Assembly (NCBI GenBank): GCA_020161315.1
Contig: JAIUOH010000005.1
Coordinates: 1-64,000 of the forward strand
Reading direction: 5' to 3'
Origin: Actinomycetota bacterium
GTDB taxonomy: Bacteria > Actinomycetota > Actinomycetes > Actinomycetales > Microbacteriaceae
Length of the DNA: 64,000 bases
In this document: piece by piece, positions 35,383 through 44,802 of the stretch
How positions within the stretch are numbered: the first letter of the stretch is position 1
How the letters are laid out: each line of letters starts with the position of its first letter
Notes under the pieces: generated by a model
Database searches by the model: none
Seen by the model: the letters and a program-made list of their open reading frames with translations, nothing else
What the model was told of the DNA's origin: nothing
Program-made: the position numbers and the translations under genes

Positions 35383-36272
35383 CGCAAGCGACTCACCCCA
35401 CGGAGATCACGGCACACGCGCGCGAAATTCTCTCAGAAGCCACGCGCTTCGACGGCACTCCCCCGGTCTCAGATCAGGCGCTACTCGCCGTAGCTCAGGG
35501 CCACCGCCAGGTCATCGAACAAGACGACGCGATCGGCATCATCGGCGAGGGCGAGCTTGATCTGGTCGTGCGCCCGACCGCTCGCGGCAATGGAATCGGC
35601 GGGTCGCTGCTGCATTCGCTGCTTTCACACGAGGATCGCACAGTCGAACTCCGCGCGTGGGCGCACGGCGAGAACCCCGCTGCGACCGCCCTGCTGCGCG
35701 GCGCCGGCTTCGCACCCGTTCGCGAGCTGCTGCGCCTTGCCCTCGCCCCCGCACTGCTCGAGCAGGCGATCGAAGCCGCACGCGAGCTGCCCACGGGCTT
35801 CGATGTGCGCTCGCACGAACCTGGCAACGGTGCGCAGGCAGACGACTGGGTGCGCGTCAACGCCGCGGCGTTTGCAAACCACCCAGAGCAGGGCGCAATG
35901 ACGCGCGCCGACTTCGACGCGCTCACGAATGAGCCCTGGTTCGACACCGCAGACCTGCGGCTCGCCTACGCCACGGCAGGAGAGCATGAAGGCGAGCTCG
36001 CCGGATTCGCCTGGGTGAAGACCGTGCGAGAGAGCGACGCCACCGAGACCGAGCTCTACGCGCTCGGCGTTGATCCCACGTTCTCAAATATTGGGCTCGG
36101 AGCTGCGTTGCTCGGCGAAACTTTGCGGCGCATGGCAATGCACCACCCCGATCGCATCACGCTGTACGTCGACGGCGACAACGAAAATGCGGTCTCCTTG
36201 TACCTGCGCGCGGGATTCGGGATTGAACAACGCAGCACGCAGTATCTGCGGCCGGCTGGCGCGCTCGGCTGA
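35379..36272 (+). CDS. mshD: mycothiol synthase (acetyltransferase)
   Basis: A 297-aa tandem GNAT protein: the first GNAT domain (VRPTARGNGIGGSLLHSLL) and the second (LYALGVDPTFSNIGLGAALL and TLYVDGDNENAVSLYLRAGF). It acetylates Cys-GlcN-Ins to make mycothiol, the low-molecular-weight thiol of actinobacteria. It overlaps the GlnR-like gene by ATGA. Confidence 0.92.
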   Translation: MTQATHPTEITAHAREILSEATRFDGTPPVSDQALLAVAQGHRQVIEQDDAIGIIGEGELDLVVRPTARGNGIGGSLLHSLLSHEDRTVELRAWAHGENPAATALLRGAGFAPVRELLRLALAPALLEQAIEAARELPTGFDVRSHEPGNGAQADDWVRVNAAAFANHPEQGAMTRADFDALTNEPWFDTADLRLAYATAGEHEGELAGFAWVKTVRESDATETELYALGVDPTFSNIGLGAALLGETLRRMAMHHPDRITLYVDGDNENAVSLYLRAGFGIEQRSTQYLRPAGALG

Positions 36273-36286
36273 ACAGCAAATGAACG
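36269..36286. promoter_or_regulatory. possible PHO-box half-sites before ppk
   Basis: TGAAC at 36270-36274 and 36281-36285, 11 bases apart, between mshD and ppk. Only two repeats and reading opposite to the usual orientation for ppk, so this is weak. Confidence 0.3.
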
Positions 36287-36336
36287 CGAGCGGGGTCGCG
36301 GCTTCATTTGGCCGCTGCGGCTGACACAATAGAGCA

Positions 36337-38562
36337 ATGAGCGAAAGCAAACAGCGCATGGAACGCGACGAGGCGCCCGTGACCGACTCGATGTTCGACA
36401 CGTCGGTGATTCCCACGGAGTTCACGGGCGAGGTACAGCGCCTCACCGCGGCCGACGCTGCCGCGAGCGCAGACGATCTGCCAGCAGACCGCTACATCGA
36501 CCGCGAGCTGAGCTGGCTCGCGTTTAACCAGCGCGTGCTCGAACTCGCCGAAGACCCGGCGGTGCCCGTGCTTGAGCGAGCCAACTTTCTGGCGATCTTC
36601 GCGTCGAACCTAGACGAGTTTTTCATGGTGCGCGTCGCCGGCCTGAAGCGCCGCATCGTCACCGGCCTTGCTGTGCCCACGAACATTGGCCGCGCCCCCC
36701 AAGACGTGCTCGCCGATATCAACCGCACTGCATACGAGCTGCAGCTGCGACACGCACGTTGCTGGAACGAGCAGGTGCAGCCCGAGCTCGCCGACGCAGG
36801 CGTGCGCATTGTGCGCTGGGGCTCGCTCGACGCTGCCGACCGCGAGGTGCTGACCGACTACTACGAGCAGCACATCTACCCGGTACTGATGCCACTCGCG
36901 GTCGACCCAGCACACCCGTTTCCGTACATCTCGGGCCGCGCGCTCAACATCTCGATTCGCGTGCACAACCCGCGCACCGACAAGACCGAGTTTGCACGCC
37001 TCAAGGTGCCGCAGATGATTCCTCGCTACGTGCGCGTGGATCAGCGCGAGTCTGACGACGACGTACGCTTTATCGCGCTCGAAGAACTCATCGCGAACCA
37101 GCTCGACGGGCTCTTTCCCGGCATGGAGGTCGTCGACCACCACGTGTTCCGCGTGACACGCAATGAAGACGTCGAAATCGAAGAAGACGAGACCGAGAAC
37201 CTGATTCAGGCACTCGAAAAAGAGCTGCTGCGCCGTCGCTTTGGCCCGCCCATTCGCCTCGAAATTTCTGACGACATGGATCCGGCGACGCTTGAGCTGC
37301 TTGTCAGCGAGTTCGATATAGACCCGCAGCAGGTCTACACGCTGCCGTCGCCGCTCGATCTCGGCGGTCTCTTCGCGCTCACCCGCCTTGAGCGGCCCGA
37401 GCTGAAGTTCACACCGCATATTCCGGTGACGCACCCCGACTTTCGCACGAAATCGCCGAGCGACCGCCCCGACGTGTTTCGCACGATCGGACGCCGCGAG
37501 GTGCTCGTGCACCACCCATACGAGTCGTTTGCGACGAGCGTGCAGGCGTTCGTTGAGCAGGCTGCGCTTGACCCGCACGTTCTTGCAATCAAGCAGACGC
37601 TGTATCGCACCTCGGGCGACAGCCCCATCGTCGCAGCACTGATCAAGGCTGCCGAGGCGGGCAAGCAGGTGCTCGCTCTCGTCGAGATCAAGGCCCGCTT
37701 CGACGAAGAAGCCAACATCACCTGGGCGCGCAAGCTCGAGCAGGCAGGCGTGCACGTGGTCTACGGCCTCGTGGGCCTCAAGACCCACTGCAAACTCGTG
37801 CACGTGATTCGCGAAGAGCAGGGCAAGCTCACCCACTACTGCCACATCGGCACGGGTAACTACAACCCGAAGACCAGCCGCATCTACGAGGATTTCGGCC
37901 TGTTCACTTCATCGCCAGAGGTGGGTCGCGACGTCACGAAGCTCTTCAACGTGCTCTCAGGCTACGCGATCGAAACGAACTACAACCGACTGCTGGTAGC
38001 CCCCGAGGGGCTGCGTCAGGGGCTGCTCTCGCGCATTGAGCGCGAGGCCGAGCACGCGAGGGCTGGCCGCCCGAGCGGCATCAAGCTCAAGGCCAACAGC
38101 ATGGTCGACGAGCAGATCATTGATGCGCTCTACCGGGCGAGCAACGCGGGCGTACCGATCGAGATCTGGATTAGGGGCATCTGCTCGATCAAGGCCGGTG
38201 TGCCCGGACTGTCAGAGAACATCCGCGTGCGTTCGGTGCTTGGCCGTTACCTCGAACACTCGCGCATCTACGCGTTCGAGAACGCGGGCGAGCGAGAGGT
38301 CTACATCGGCAGCGCCGACCTGATGCACCGCAACCTCGACCGCCGCATCGAGGTGCTTGCCCGCATCGTTGACCGCGAGCACCTGGCCCGCATCGACCGC
38401 TTCTTTGCCTACGGCTTCAGCGACGACGTCAGCTCGTGGCACATGCTGCCCAACGGCACTTGGCGCCGCCGCACGGTCACCGAAGAGGGCGAGCCGCTGC
38501 ACGATCTGCAAGACCTGATCATGCGCGATCGCACCGAGGCTCGCTCGCGGGCGGCCCGATGA
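36337..38562 (+). CDS. ppk: polyphosphate kinase 1
   Basis: A 741-aa PPK1: N-terminal domain (YIDRELSWLAFNQRVLELAE, FLAIFASNLDEFFMVRVAGL), head domain, and the two phospholipase-D-like C-terminal domains with the phospho-accepting His in VGLKTHCKLVHVIRE and the CHIGTGNYNPKTSRIYEDFG motif. Makes polyphosphate from ATP reversibly. Its stop overlaps the next start. Confidence 0.97.
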   Translation: MSESKQRMERDEAPVTDSMFDTSVIPTEFTGEVQRLTAADAAASADDLPADRYIDRELSWLAFNQRVLELAEDPAVPVLERANFLAIFASNLDEFFMVRVAGLKRRIVTGLAVPTNIGRAPQDVLADINRTAYELQLRHARCWNEQVQPELADAGVRIVRWGSLDAADREVLTDYYEQHIYPVLMPLAVDPAHPFPYISGRALNISIRVHNPRTDKTEFARLKVPQMIPRYVRVDQRESDDDVRFIALEELIANQLDGLFPGMEVVDHHVFRVTRNEDVEIEEDETENLIQALEKELLRRRFGPPIRLEISDDMDPATLELLVSEFDIDPQQVYTLPSPLDLGGLFALTRLERPELKFTPHIPVTHPDFRTKSPSDRPDVFRTIGRREVLVHHPYESFATSVQAFVEQAALDPHVLAIKQTLYRTSGDSPIVAALIKAAEAGKQVLALVEIKARFDEEANITWARKLEQAGVHVVYGLVGLKTHCKLVHVIREEQGKLTHYCHIGTGNYNPKTSRIYEDFGLFTSSPEVGRDVTKLFNVLSGYAIETNYNRLLVAPEGLRQGLLSRIEREAEHARAGRPSGIKLKANSMVDEQIIDALYRASNAGVPIEIWIRGICSIKAGVPGLSENIRVRSVLGRYLEHSRIYAFENAGEREVYIGSADLMHRNLDRRIEVLARIVDREHLARIDRFFAYGFSDDVSSWHMLPNGTWRRRTVTEEGEPLHDLQDLIMRDRTEARSRAAR

Positions 38563-39515
38563 CCTCGAAGCGGCCCGTGCTCGCCGCGGGAACCGTCTGC
38601 TACCGCCGGGTGAGTGACGCCTCGGGCGAGCGCATCATGGTGCTGCTCGTGCACCGCACCAAGCAGCGCGACGTATCGTTTCCGAAGGGCAAACTCGACC
38701 GCGGAGAGAGCATGCCGCAGGCCGCGGCACGCGAGACTCGCGAAGAGACCGGGCTCACGGTCTCGCTCGGCTCAAACCTGGGCACAATCGAATACACGCT
38801 GCCCGACGGGCGCGGCAAGACTGTGCAGTACTGGGCGGCGGAGGTCGCTGAAGCGGCCGTGCACACCTCGACGTTTCGACCCAACGGCGAGATTTCGGCA
38901 CTCGAGTGGGTGGCACTCGAAGAGGTGCGCGACCGGCTCAGCTACAAGGCAGACAAGCAGCTGTTCAAGGTCTTCGCACGGCTCGCCGAACGCGATGCGC
39001 TCGACACCTTCTCAATCATTCTGTTGCGTCATGCAAAGGCAGAGGATCGCAGCGAGCGCTACCCCATCGACCACCTGCGGCCGCTCGCCGAGGCGGGCGA
39101 CGACCAGGCCGAGACGCTCGTACCAATCCTCGAGGCGTTCGCACCAAAACGCATCTACTCATCAACAGCGAAGCGCTGCCACAGCACGGTGCAGCCGCTC
39201 GCCGATCATCTCGGTAAGAAGGTGAGGCTGCGCGAGGGGCTCAGCCAGGATGCGTGGGATACGGGCGACACTCTCGAGTTGCGCCGTATCATCGGCAAAC
39301 TCGTGCGCAAACGCAAGAACGCGGTGGTCTGTACGCACCGCCCGGTGCTGCCAGACGCCGCGCGAGAGCTCGCTCTCGCGACCGGCAGCCTACCCGGCGA
39401 CTATCTGCGCGAGGCGGCGGCACTGCCACCGGCGGGTTTCTCGGTGTTTCACTTCTCGCGCAAGCACCCGGGCGCGGGCATCTTGAGCGTCGAAACCTAT
39501 CCGCTGAAGCACTAG
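38559..39515 (+). CDS. mutT1: Nudix hydrolase fused to a histidine phosphatase domain (MutT1-like)
   Basis: A 318-aa two-domain protein. Residues about 5-140 contain the Nudix box (FPKGKLDRGESMPQAAARE then TREETGL); residues about 150-318 are a histidine phosphatase domain (IILLRHAKAEDRSERYP, IYSSTAKRCHSTVQPLAD). Same layout as mycobacterial MutT1, which clears 8-oxo-dGTP and related products and is encoded near ppk. Overlaps ppk by ATGA. Confidence 0.93.
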   Translation: MTSKRPVLAAGTVCYRRVSDASGERIMVLLVHRTKQRDVSFPKGKLDRGESMPQAAARETREETGLTVSLGSNLGTIEYTLPDGRGKTVQYWAAEVAEAAVHTSTFRPNGEISALEWVALEEVRDRLSYKADKQLFKVFARLAERDALDTFSIILLRHAKAEDRSERYPIDHLRPLAEAGDDQAETLVPILEAFAPKRIYSSTAKRCHSTVQPLADHLGKKVRLREGLSQDAWDTGDTLELRRIIGKLVRKRKNAVVCTHRPVLPDAARELALATGSLPGDYLREAAALPPAGFSVFHFSRKHPGAGILSVETYPLKH

Positions 39516-39679
39516 GGCACGTTGATTTAGTCTGCACACGCTCCGGTGCACCCGAGCCGCGCGCTTGCTTCGTTGTCAAAGCTCAACGATGCTTCCGGCA
39601 TCGCCTCGCTTCTCCGCCTCGCAATCACGCATCTCGGGCACATCCTCGCCAGCGCACAGACTAAATCAACGCACCCTAG
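39512..39679. repeat. 168-base element bounded by 23-bp inverted repeats
   Basis: Terminal arms 39512-39534 and 39657-39679 match in 21 of 23 positions as inverted copies. The 122-base interior has no gene and shows a further weak inner complementarity (GTGCACCCGAG with CTCGGGCAC). The left arm overlaps the last codon/stop of mutT1. Could be a miniature element, a structured RNA or a very long bidirectional terminator. Confidence 0.75.
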
Positions 39680-39748
39680 CCGAGGGCTCACTCCAGTGGA
39701 GCCGGAGAGCAGAATCGGGTCGCGACCCGATTCTGCCGATCCCACGCC

Positions 39749-40528
39749 TTACCCGAATCGACCCGAGACATAGTCCTCGGTCGCCTTGACCGACGGCGTC
39801 GAGAAGATCGTCTTCGTGTCGTCGTACTCGATGAGCTTGCCCGGTTTGCCGGTACCCGCAATGTTGAAGAATGCGGTGCGATCAGAGACGCGCGACGCCT
39901 GCTGCATGTTGTGGGTCACGATCACGATCGTGTACTCAGACTTCAGCTCGTCGATGAGGTCTTCAATCGCGAGGGTCGAGATGGGGTCGAGCGCTGAGCA
40001 GGGCTCATCCATCAGCAGCACCTCGGGCGACACCGCGATGGCGCGAGCGATGCAGAGACGCTGCTGCTGGCCACCAGAGAGGCCCGAGCCTGGCTTGTCG
40101 AGGCGATCCTTGACCTCGTTCCAGAGATTGGCACCCTGCAGCGACTTCTCTACGAGATCGTCGGCGTCGGTCTTCGAGATCTTGCGATTGTTCAGCTTCA
40201 CGCCGGCCAGCACGTTCTCGCGAATCGACATGGTCGGGAACGGGTTGGGGCGCTGAAACACCATGCCGACCTGGCGGCGCACGAGCACGGGGTCGACCCC
40301 GGGGCCGTAGAGGTCTTCACCGTCGAGCAGCACCTCACCCTCTACGCGAGCACCGGGGATCACCTCGTGCATGCGGTTCAGCGTGCGCAAGAACGTCGAC
40401 TTACCACAGCCCGAGGGGCCGATGAAGGCGGTGACGCTGCGCGGTTCGATGTTGATGTTGACGCCCTCAACGGCGAGAAAGTTGCCGTAGTAGACATTGA
40501 GATCGTTTACTTCGATGCGCTTCGACAT
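39749..40528 (-). CDS. pstB: phosphate ABC transporter ATP-binding protein
   Basis: A 259-aa ABC ATPase with Walker [10 protein letters not shown], PstB-specific [36 protein letters not shown], signature LSGGQQQR, Walker [13 protein letters not shown] and switch His in [10 protein letters not shown]. Last gene of the pstSCAB operon; energises phosphate uptake. Confidence 0.97.
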   Translation of the reverse strand: MSKRIEVNDLNVYYGNFLAVEGVNINIEPRSVTAFIGPSGCGKSTFLRTLNRMHEVIPGARVEGEVLLDGEDLYGPGVDPVLVRRQVGMVFQRPNPFPTMSIRENVLAGVKLNNRKISKTDADDLVEKSLQGANLWNEVKDRLDKPGSGLSGGQQQRLCIARAIAVSPEVLLMDEPCSALDPISTLAIEDLIDELKSEYTIVIVTHNMQQASRVSDRTAFFNIAGTGKPGKLIEYDDTKTIFSTPSVKATEDYVSGRFG

Positions 40529-40616
40529 GTGTTGCTTGCTTTCGTTTGAAGTCAGTTAAGAATTGTGGGGCGAGGATCGCGGCCGGTGTTTCGAGGTGCT
40601 GAGCTGCCGGCCCGCA

Positions 40617-41696
40617 CTACCTAGCTTTCTTGGGCGAGAACTTCACCGCAACGAGTCGCGCGATCAGGTTCATCGCCATCACGATGAGAATGAGCACGAG
40701 GGCTGCGGCCCACGCTCGCTCGAGGAAGGCAAAAGCAGGGTTGCCCTGGTTCGCGAACTGGGTGTAGACAAACACTGGCAGCGACTGCATGCGATCGTTG
40801 AACAGGTTGTTGTTCATCGAAGCGGTGAAGCCCGCGGTGATCAAGAGCGGCGCGGTCTCACCGATGACGCGCGAGATCGAGAGCATGATGCCCGTCGTGA
40901 TGCCCGCGATCGAGGTCGGCAGCACGACCTTCACGATGGTCAGCCACTTCGAGACACCGAGGGCATACGAGGCCTCTCGCAGTTCGTTCGGCACGAGCTT
41001 CAGCATCTCTTCGCTGGAGCGCACGACAACCGGAATCATGAGCACCGAAAGCGCAACCGCACCGATGATACCCATGCGCACGCCTGGGCCGAGAAACAGT
41101 GCGAAGAGCGCATAGGCAAAGAGGCCCGCAACGATCGACGGAATACCGGTCATCACGTCGACCAAGAAGGTGATGGTCTTCGCGAGCTTGCCGCGGCCGT
41201 ACTCGACAAGGTAGATCGAGGTCATCAGGCCAAGCGGCACAGAGATGATGGTCGCCGCGAGCGTGATCCACAGCGTGCCCACCATTGCATGCAGCGCGCC
41301 ACCGCCCTCACCTGTGACGTTGCGCATCGACGAGTTGAAGAACTCGACGTCGAGGCGAGCCATGCCGTTCGAGACTACCGTGATGCCCAGCGACACCAGG
41401 GGTAGCATCGCGAACAAGAAGGCGCCCGTGACCAGGTTCGTGACGAAGCGATCCAGCGCCTGCCTGCGGCCCTCGATCGCAGCCGAGAGCGTGGTCGTCA
41501 CCAGCATGTGCAGCAGCAGGCCAACGACCAGGGCGCCGGTGAGACTGAACTCGTTGCCGTTTGCGGCAGAGAGCAGGCCGAAGAGTGCAAGGGAGACAGC
41601 GACGCAGGAGACGAGGATCAGCCAGGGCGCGCTGCGGGGCAGACGATTGCCGGCGAGCGAAGAGCCTGCGGCGACGGGGCGAACAGTGATTGCCAT
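40617..41696 (-). CDS. pstA: phosphate ABC transporter permease PstA
   Basis: A 359-aa permease with six or more membrane segments and the PstA coupling region (VVRSSEEMLKLVPNELREAS, YALGVSKW). The N-terminal part is longer than in E. coli PstA, with three membrane segments before the core. Two bases separate it from pstC. Confidence 0.95.
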   Translation of the reverse strand: MAITVRPVAAGSSLAGNRLPRSAPWLILVSCVAVSLALFGLLSAANGNEFSLTGALVVGLLLHMLVTTTLSAAIEGRRQALDRFVTNLVTGAFLFAMLPLVSLGITVVSNGMARLDVEFFNSSMRNVTGEGGGALHAMVGTLWITLAATIISVPLGLMTSIYLVEYGRGKLAKTITFLVDVMTGIPSIVAGLFAYALFALFLGPGVRMGIIGAVALSVLMIPVVVRSSEEMLKLVPNELREASYALGVSKWLTIVKVVLPTSIAGITTGIMLSISRVIGETAPLLITAGFTASMNNNLFNDRMQSLPVFVYTQFANQGNPAFAFLERAWAAALVLILIVMAMNLIARLVAVKFSPKKAR

Positions 41697-41698
41697 GG

Positions 41699-42637
41699 TT
41701 AGTTCGCTCCTGAGAATTCAGCGCGACGGCTCACGATCCAGCGTGCGAGCGCGTTGACGAGGAAGGTGACGATGAAGAGGATCAGGCCGGTCGCGATGAG
41801 CACGTTCACGTTGGTGCCGTAGGCCTCAGGAAACGCGAGCGCGATGTTTGCGGCGATCGTTGAGGGGTTTTCGCTTGTGAGGAGCTTGAAGGTCACGAGG
41901 CCGGTGGCCGAGAGCACCATGGCGACTGCCATGGTCTCGCCGAGTGCCCGGCCAAGGCCGAGCATTGCTGCCGAAACGATGCCGGCGCGGCCGAAGGGCA
42001 GTACCGCCATGCGAATCATCTCCCAGCGGGTGGCGCCGAGCGCCAGTGCGGCCTCCTCGTGCAGCACGGGGGCCTGCAGAAACACCTCGCGGCAGATCGC
42101 GGTCATGATCGGCAGCACCATCACACCGAGCACGAGCGCGGCGGTAAGAATTGTGCGGCCCGTGCCCGAAGGGTCACCACCGAAGAGGGGGATCCAGCTC
42201 AGGTACTTATTCATCCAGACATAGATGGGCTGCGCCGCCGGCGCGAGCACGCCGATGCCCCAAAGGCCGAAGACGACGCTTGGCACCGCGGCGAGCAGAT
42301 CAACAATGTATCCGAGCACTGCCGAGAGCTTGCGCGGCGCGTAGTGCGAGATGAAGAGCGCAATGCCGATCGCGAGAGGCAGCGAGATAACAAGCGCAAG
42401 CACCGCTGCCCAGACCGTGCCGAAGATGAGCGGCCACACGTAGGACCAGAAGTTGTCTGGCAGCAGCGAAGCCGTCTCGCCCGTGGCAACGAATGCGGGC
42501 AGGCTCTGCACGATGAGGAAGATCGCGACCGCCGCCAGGGTGACGAGAATCATGCTGCCCGCAAAGACTGCCGACCGAGAGAAGATGCGGTCGCCGAGGC
42601 TCAGCACTGGCTTAGCGGCAGACGCGGAGGAGGTCAC
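41699..42637 (-). CDS. pstC: phosphate ABC transporter permease PstC
   Basis: A 312-aa permease with six membrane segments; PstC features include IVDLLAAVPSVVFGLWG and the coupling loop (EEAALALGATRWEMIRMAVL) and GRALGETMAVAMV. Pairs with PstA. Confidence 0.95.
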   Translation of the reverse strand: MTSSASAAKPVLSLGDRIFSRSAVFAGSMILVTLAAVAIFLIVQSLPAFVATGETASLLPDNFWSYVWPLIFGTVWAAVLALVISLPLAIGIALFISHYAPRKLSAVLGYIVDLLAAVPSVVFGLWGIGVLAPAAQPIYVWMNKYLSWIPLFGGDPSGTGRTILTAALVLGVMVLPIMTAICREVFLQAPVLHEEAALALGATRWEMIRMAVLPFGRAGIVSAAMLGLGRALGETMAVAMVLSATGLVTFKLLTSENPSTIAANIALAFPEAYGTNVNVLIATGLILFIVTFLVNALARWIVSRRAEFSGAN

Positions 42638-42727
42638 AGGGTGCTTCCTTCTGGGTGTTGGGGCTTGGGAACAGGGCGATGCCCCGGCCCGCCACGAATG
42701 ATTCGCAGCCGGGCCGGGGCCTCAGAA

Positions 42728-43822
42728 CTAGCTGATCGAAGCGATCGCGGGTTCGATCTTGGCGCGCAGGTCGGCCGAGATGGGGGCACTGCCCGCAGCC
42801 TCTGCCGCAATCTGCTGGCCCTCTTCGCTCACGATGTAGCTGAAGTATGCCTTCACCAGCTCAGCGTTTGCTGCGTCTGCGTACTTCTCGCAACCGATGA
42901 GGTAGCTGACGAGCACGATCGGGTAGACGCCGTCTGCGGTGCTGGTGCGGTCGAGCTTGATCGCGATGTCGTGCTCGGTGCGGTCGCTCTCGAGCTCAGA
43001 AGCGTCAACGATTGCCGCTGCAGCCTCGGGCGAGTACGAAACGAACTTCTCGCCGACCTTGATCGCAACGGTGCCGAGGCCCTCGGCGCGCGATGCGTCG
43101 GCGTAGCCGATCATGCCCACACCGTTGGTGACAGCCTCTACGACACCCGAGGTGCCCTGGGCGGCCTCGCCGCCAAGCTCGGTCGGCCACTCTTCGACCG
43201 AACCGGCTGACCAACTCGAAGGAGCCGCTGCCGCGAGGTAGTCGGTGAAGTTGCCGGTGGTGCCCGACTTGTCTGAGCGGTGCACGGGCGAGATTGCCGC
43301 GTCGGGCAGCTTCGCATCAGGGTTCAGGGCGGTGATCGCGGGGTCGTTCCACTTGGTGATCTGGCCCGAGAAGATCTTCGCGACGGTATCGGCGTCGAGA
43401 TCAAGTGAGTCAACACCGTCAAGGTTGAAGATGATCGCGATCGGCGAGATGTAGGCCGGCACCTCTACGATGTCGGGGGTTGCACACGCCTCAAACGGGC
43501 CTGCCGAGATCTCGTCGACCTTGAATGCACGGTCGCTACCTGCGAATGCGCTCGCACCCTGCTGGAAGGTGTCGCGGCCAGCGCCCGAACCAGCCGGGTC
43601 GTAGTTCACGGTGACGTCGGGGTTCGCGGTCTGGAAGCCGGCGATCCAGGCCTCCTGTGCCGAGCCCTGCGACGAAGCGCCACCGCCGACAAGAGTGCCG
43701 GTGAGCGACGAAGCGGCCGCGTTATCTGCGGGAGCCGCTGCCTCGTTTGCTGCGCACGAGGTGAGTGCGAGAAGGGCGATACCGCCAAATGCTGCGGCCT
43801 TGATCGTGGCTGAGGTCTTCAC
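42728..43822 (-). CDS. pstS: phosphate-binding lipoprotein PstS
   Basis: A 364-aa binding protein with lipobox (L-A-L-T-S-C), the phosphate-loop region VGGGASSQGSAQEAW, YDPAGSGAGRDTF and HRSDKSGTTGNFTDYL. Starts at GTG 43822; the upstream in-frame residues have no ribosome binding site. Captures phosphate for PstCAB. Likely induced under phosphate limitation through the repeats at 43920-43946. Confidence 0.95.
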   Translation of the reverse strand: MKTSATIKAAAFGGIALLALTSCAANEAAAPADNAAASSLTGTLVGGGASSQGSAQEAWIAGFQTANPDVTVNYDPAGSGAGRDTFQQGASAFAGSDRAFKVDEISAGPFEACATPDIVEVPAYISPIAIIFNLDGVDSLDLDADTVAKIFSGQITKWNDPAITALNPDAKLPDAAISPVHRSDKSGTTGNFTDYLAAAAPSSWSAGSVEEWPTELGGEAAQGTSGVVEAVTNGVGMIGYADASRAEGLGTVAIKVGEKFVSYSPEAAAAIVDASELESDRTEHDIAIKLDRTSTADGVYPIVLVSYLIGCEKYADAANAELVKAYFSYIVSEEGQQIAAEAAGSAPISADLRAKIEPAIASIS

Positions 43823-43911
43823 GTCAGTTCGTATCCGTTTCTGATGAGAGTTCTTGGGGGGCGATTTGCCCCACAACACTCAAGGTACGGGCGCGATATG
43901 AAGGCAGGTCT

Positions 43912-43946
43912 GCGAACAAGTGAACGGTAGGTGAACGAGTGTGAAC
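43912..43946 (-). promoter_or_regulatory. PHO box upstream of pstS
   Basis: GTGAAC at 43920-43925, 43931-43936 and 43941-43946 (spacing 11 and 10 bases), with GCGAAC at 43912-43917. Read on the pstS strand these are GTTCAC direct repeats, as bound by PhoP/RegX3-type regulators. They lie about 100-125 bases before the pstS start. Confidence 0.75.
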
Positions 43947-44031
43947 AGCGAGCACCGCGAAGATCTGGTGCGAGGCAGGCAGCTTTGTGCGCTCCGAGGA
44001 TCGCGGTTTGGCGTTCCAGTAGGCTTGGCGC

Positions 44032-44802
44032 ATGAGTGAAGTCAGGATCGACGAAGACGTCGTGCTCTGGTCGGTCGACGGGCAGCGGGTGTCGGCGCAG
44101 CAGGCGCTTCTTGCATTGCGACACAGGCCTTTGCTCTTGCTCATGCACGGATTTGGTTCGTTTGAGGGTGACCTCATCGGGCTCGCTCCGCATCTGCCCC
44201 AGGGGTTTGTGTGCGCGTCGCCGCGCGCCCCGCTCGTGGCGCCGCCACCGATTGTGAACGGTTTCGCGTGGTGGCCGCTGCCACTCAGCCCTCAGGGCCT
44301 GCCTCTGCGGCAACCTGACCCCGAGCTCTTTGCGGGCAGTGGGCCGCACACTGCGGCGGTCGCCCTACTCGCCTGGCTCGATCGCCTTGACGAGCAGCTT
44401 CGCGACGCCCCGAGTGATGACACCGCTGCGGCGTCGGGGCTCGGCACCGTGGCGCTGCTCGGCTTCTCGCAGGGCGGCTGCATGGTTACCTCACTGCTGC
44501 GCCTTCGCCCGGAGCGATTTGCGTGCGGGGTGAACTGCTCGGGCTTCATCGCGCCGGGGCACTTCGACGGTGATGCGAAGCTCAGAGAGCTGCGCCCGCC
44601 CATGTTCTGGGGTCGCGACGAGGCCGACCCCATCATCGACGAGCACCGCATCGCGCTCACCACAGCCTGGGCACCCGAACACACCTCGCTCGAGGCGAAG
44701 CTCTACGACGGAATCTTCCACGGTATCGGCGCTGACGAGCTGGCAGACATCAGCGAGTTTCTGCTGACGCACGTGCCCGAGGCAACGAGCGACGCACGAT
44801 GA
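44032..44802 (+). CDS. phospholipase/carboxylesterase-like alpha/beta hydrolase
   Basis: A 256-aa esterase of the Abhydrolase_2 (YpfH/carboxylesterase) family: LLLLMHGFGSFEGDLIGLAP at the oxyanion site, nucleophile in LLGFSQGGCM, Asp in WGRDEADPII and His in IFHGIG. Cytosolic. Overlaps the following GntR regulator gene by ATGA. Substrate unknown. Confidence 0.88.
   Translation: MSEVRIDEDVVLWSVDGQRVSAQQALLALRHRPLLLLMHGFGSFEGDLIGLAPHLPQGFVCASPRAPLVAPPPIVNGFAWWPLPLSPQGLPLRQPDPELFAGSGPHTAAVALLAWLDRLDEQLRDAPSDDTAAASGLGTVALLGFSQGGCMVTSLLRLRPERFACGVNCSGFIAPGHFDGDAKLRELRPPMFWGRDEADPIIDEHRIALTTAWAPEHTSLEAKLYDGIFHGIGADELADISEFLLTHVPEATSDAR

Noticed and set aside
36610-37845. 411-codon frame opposite ppk
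   Set aside because: Antisense shadow of a clear polyphosphate kinase; no family features.
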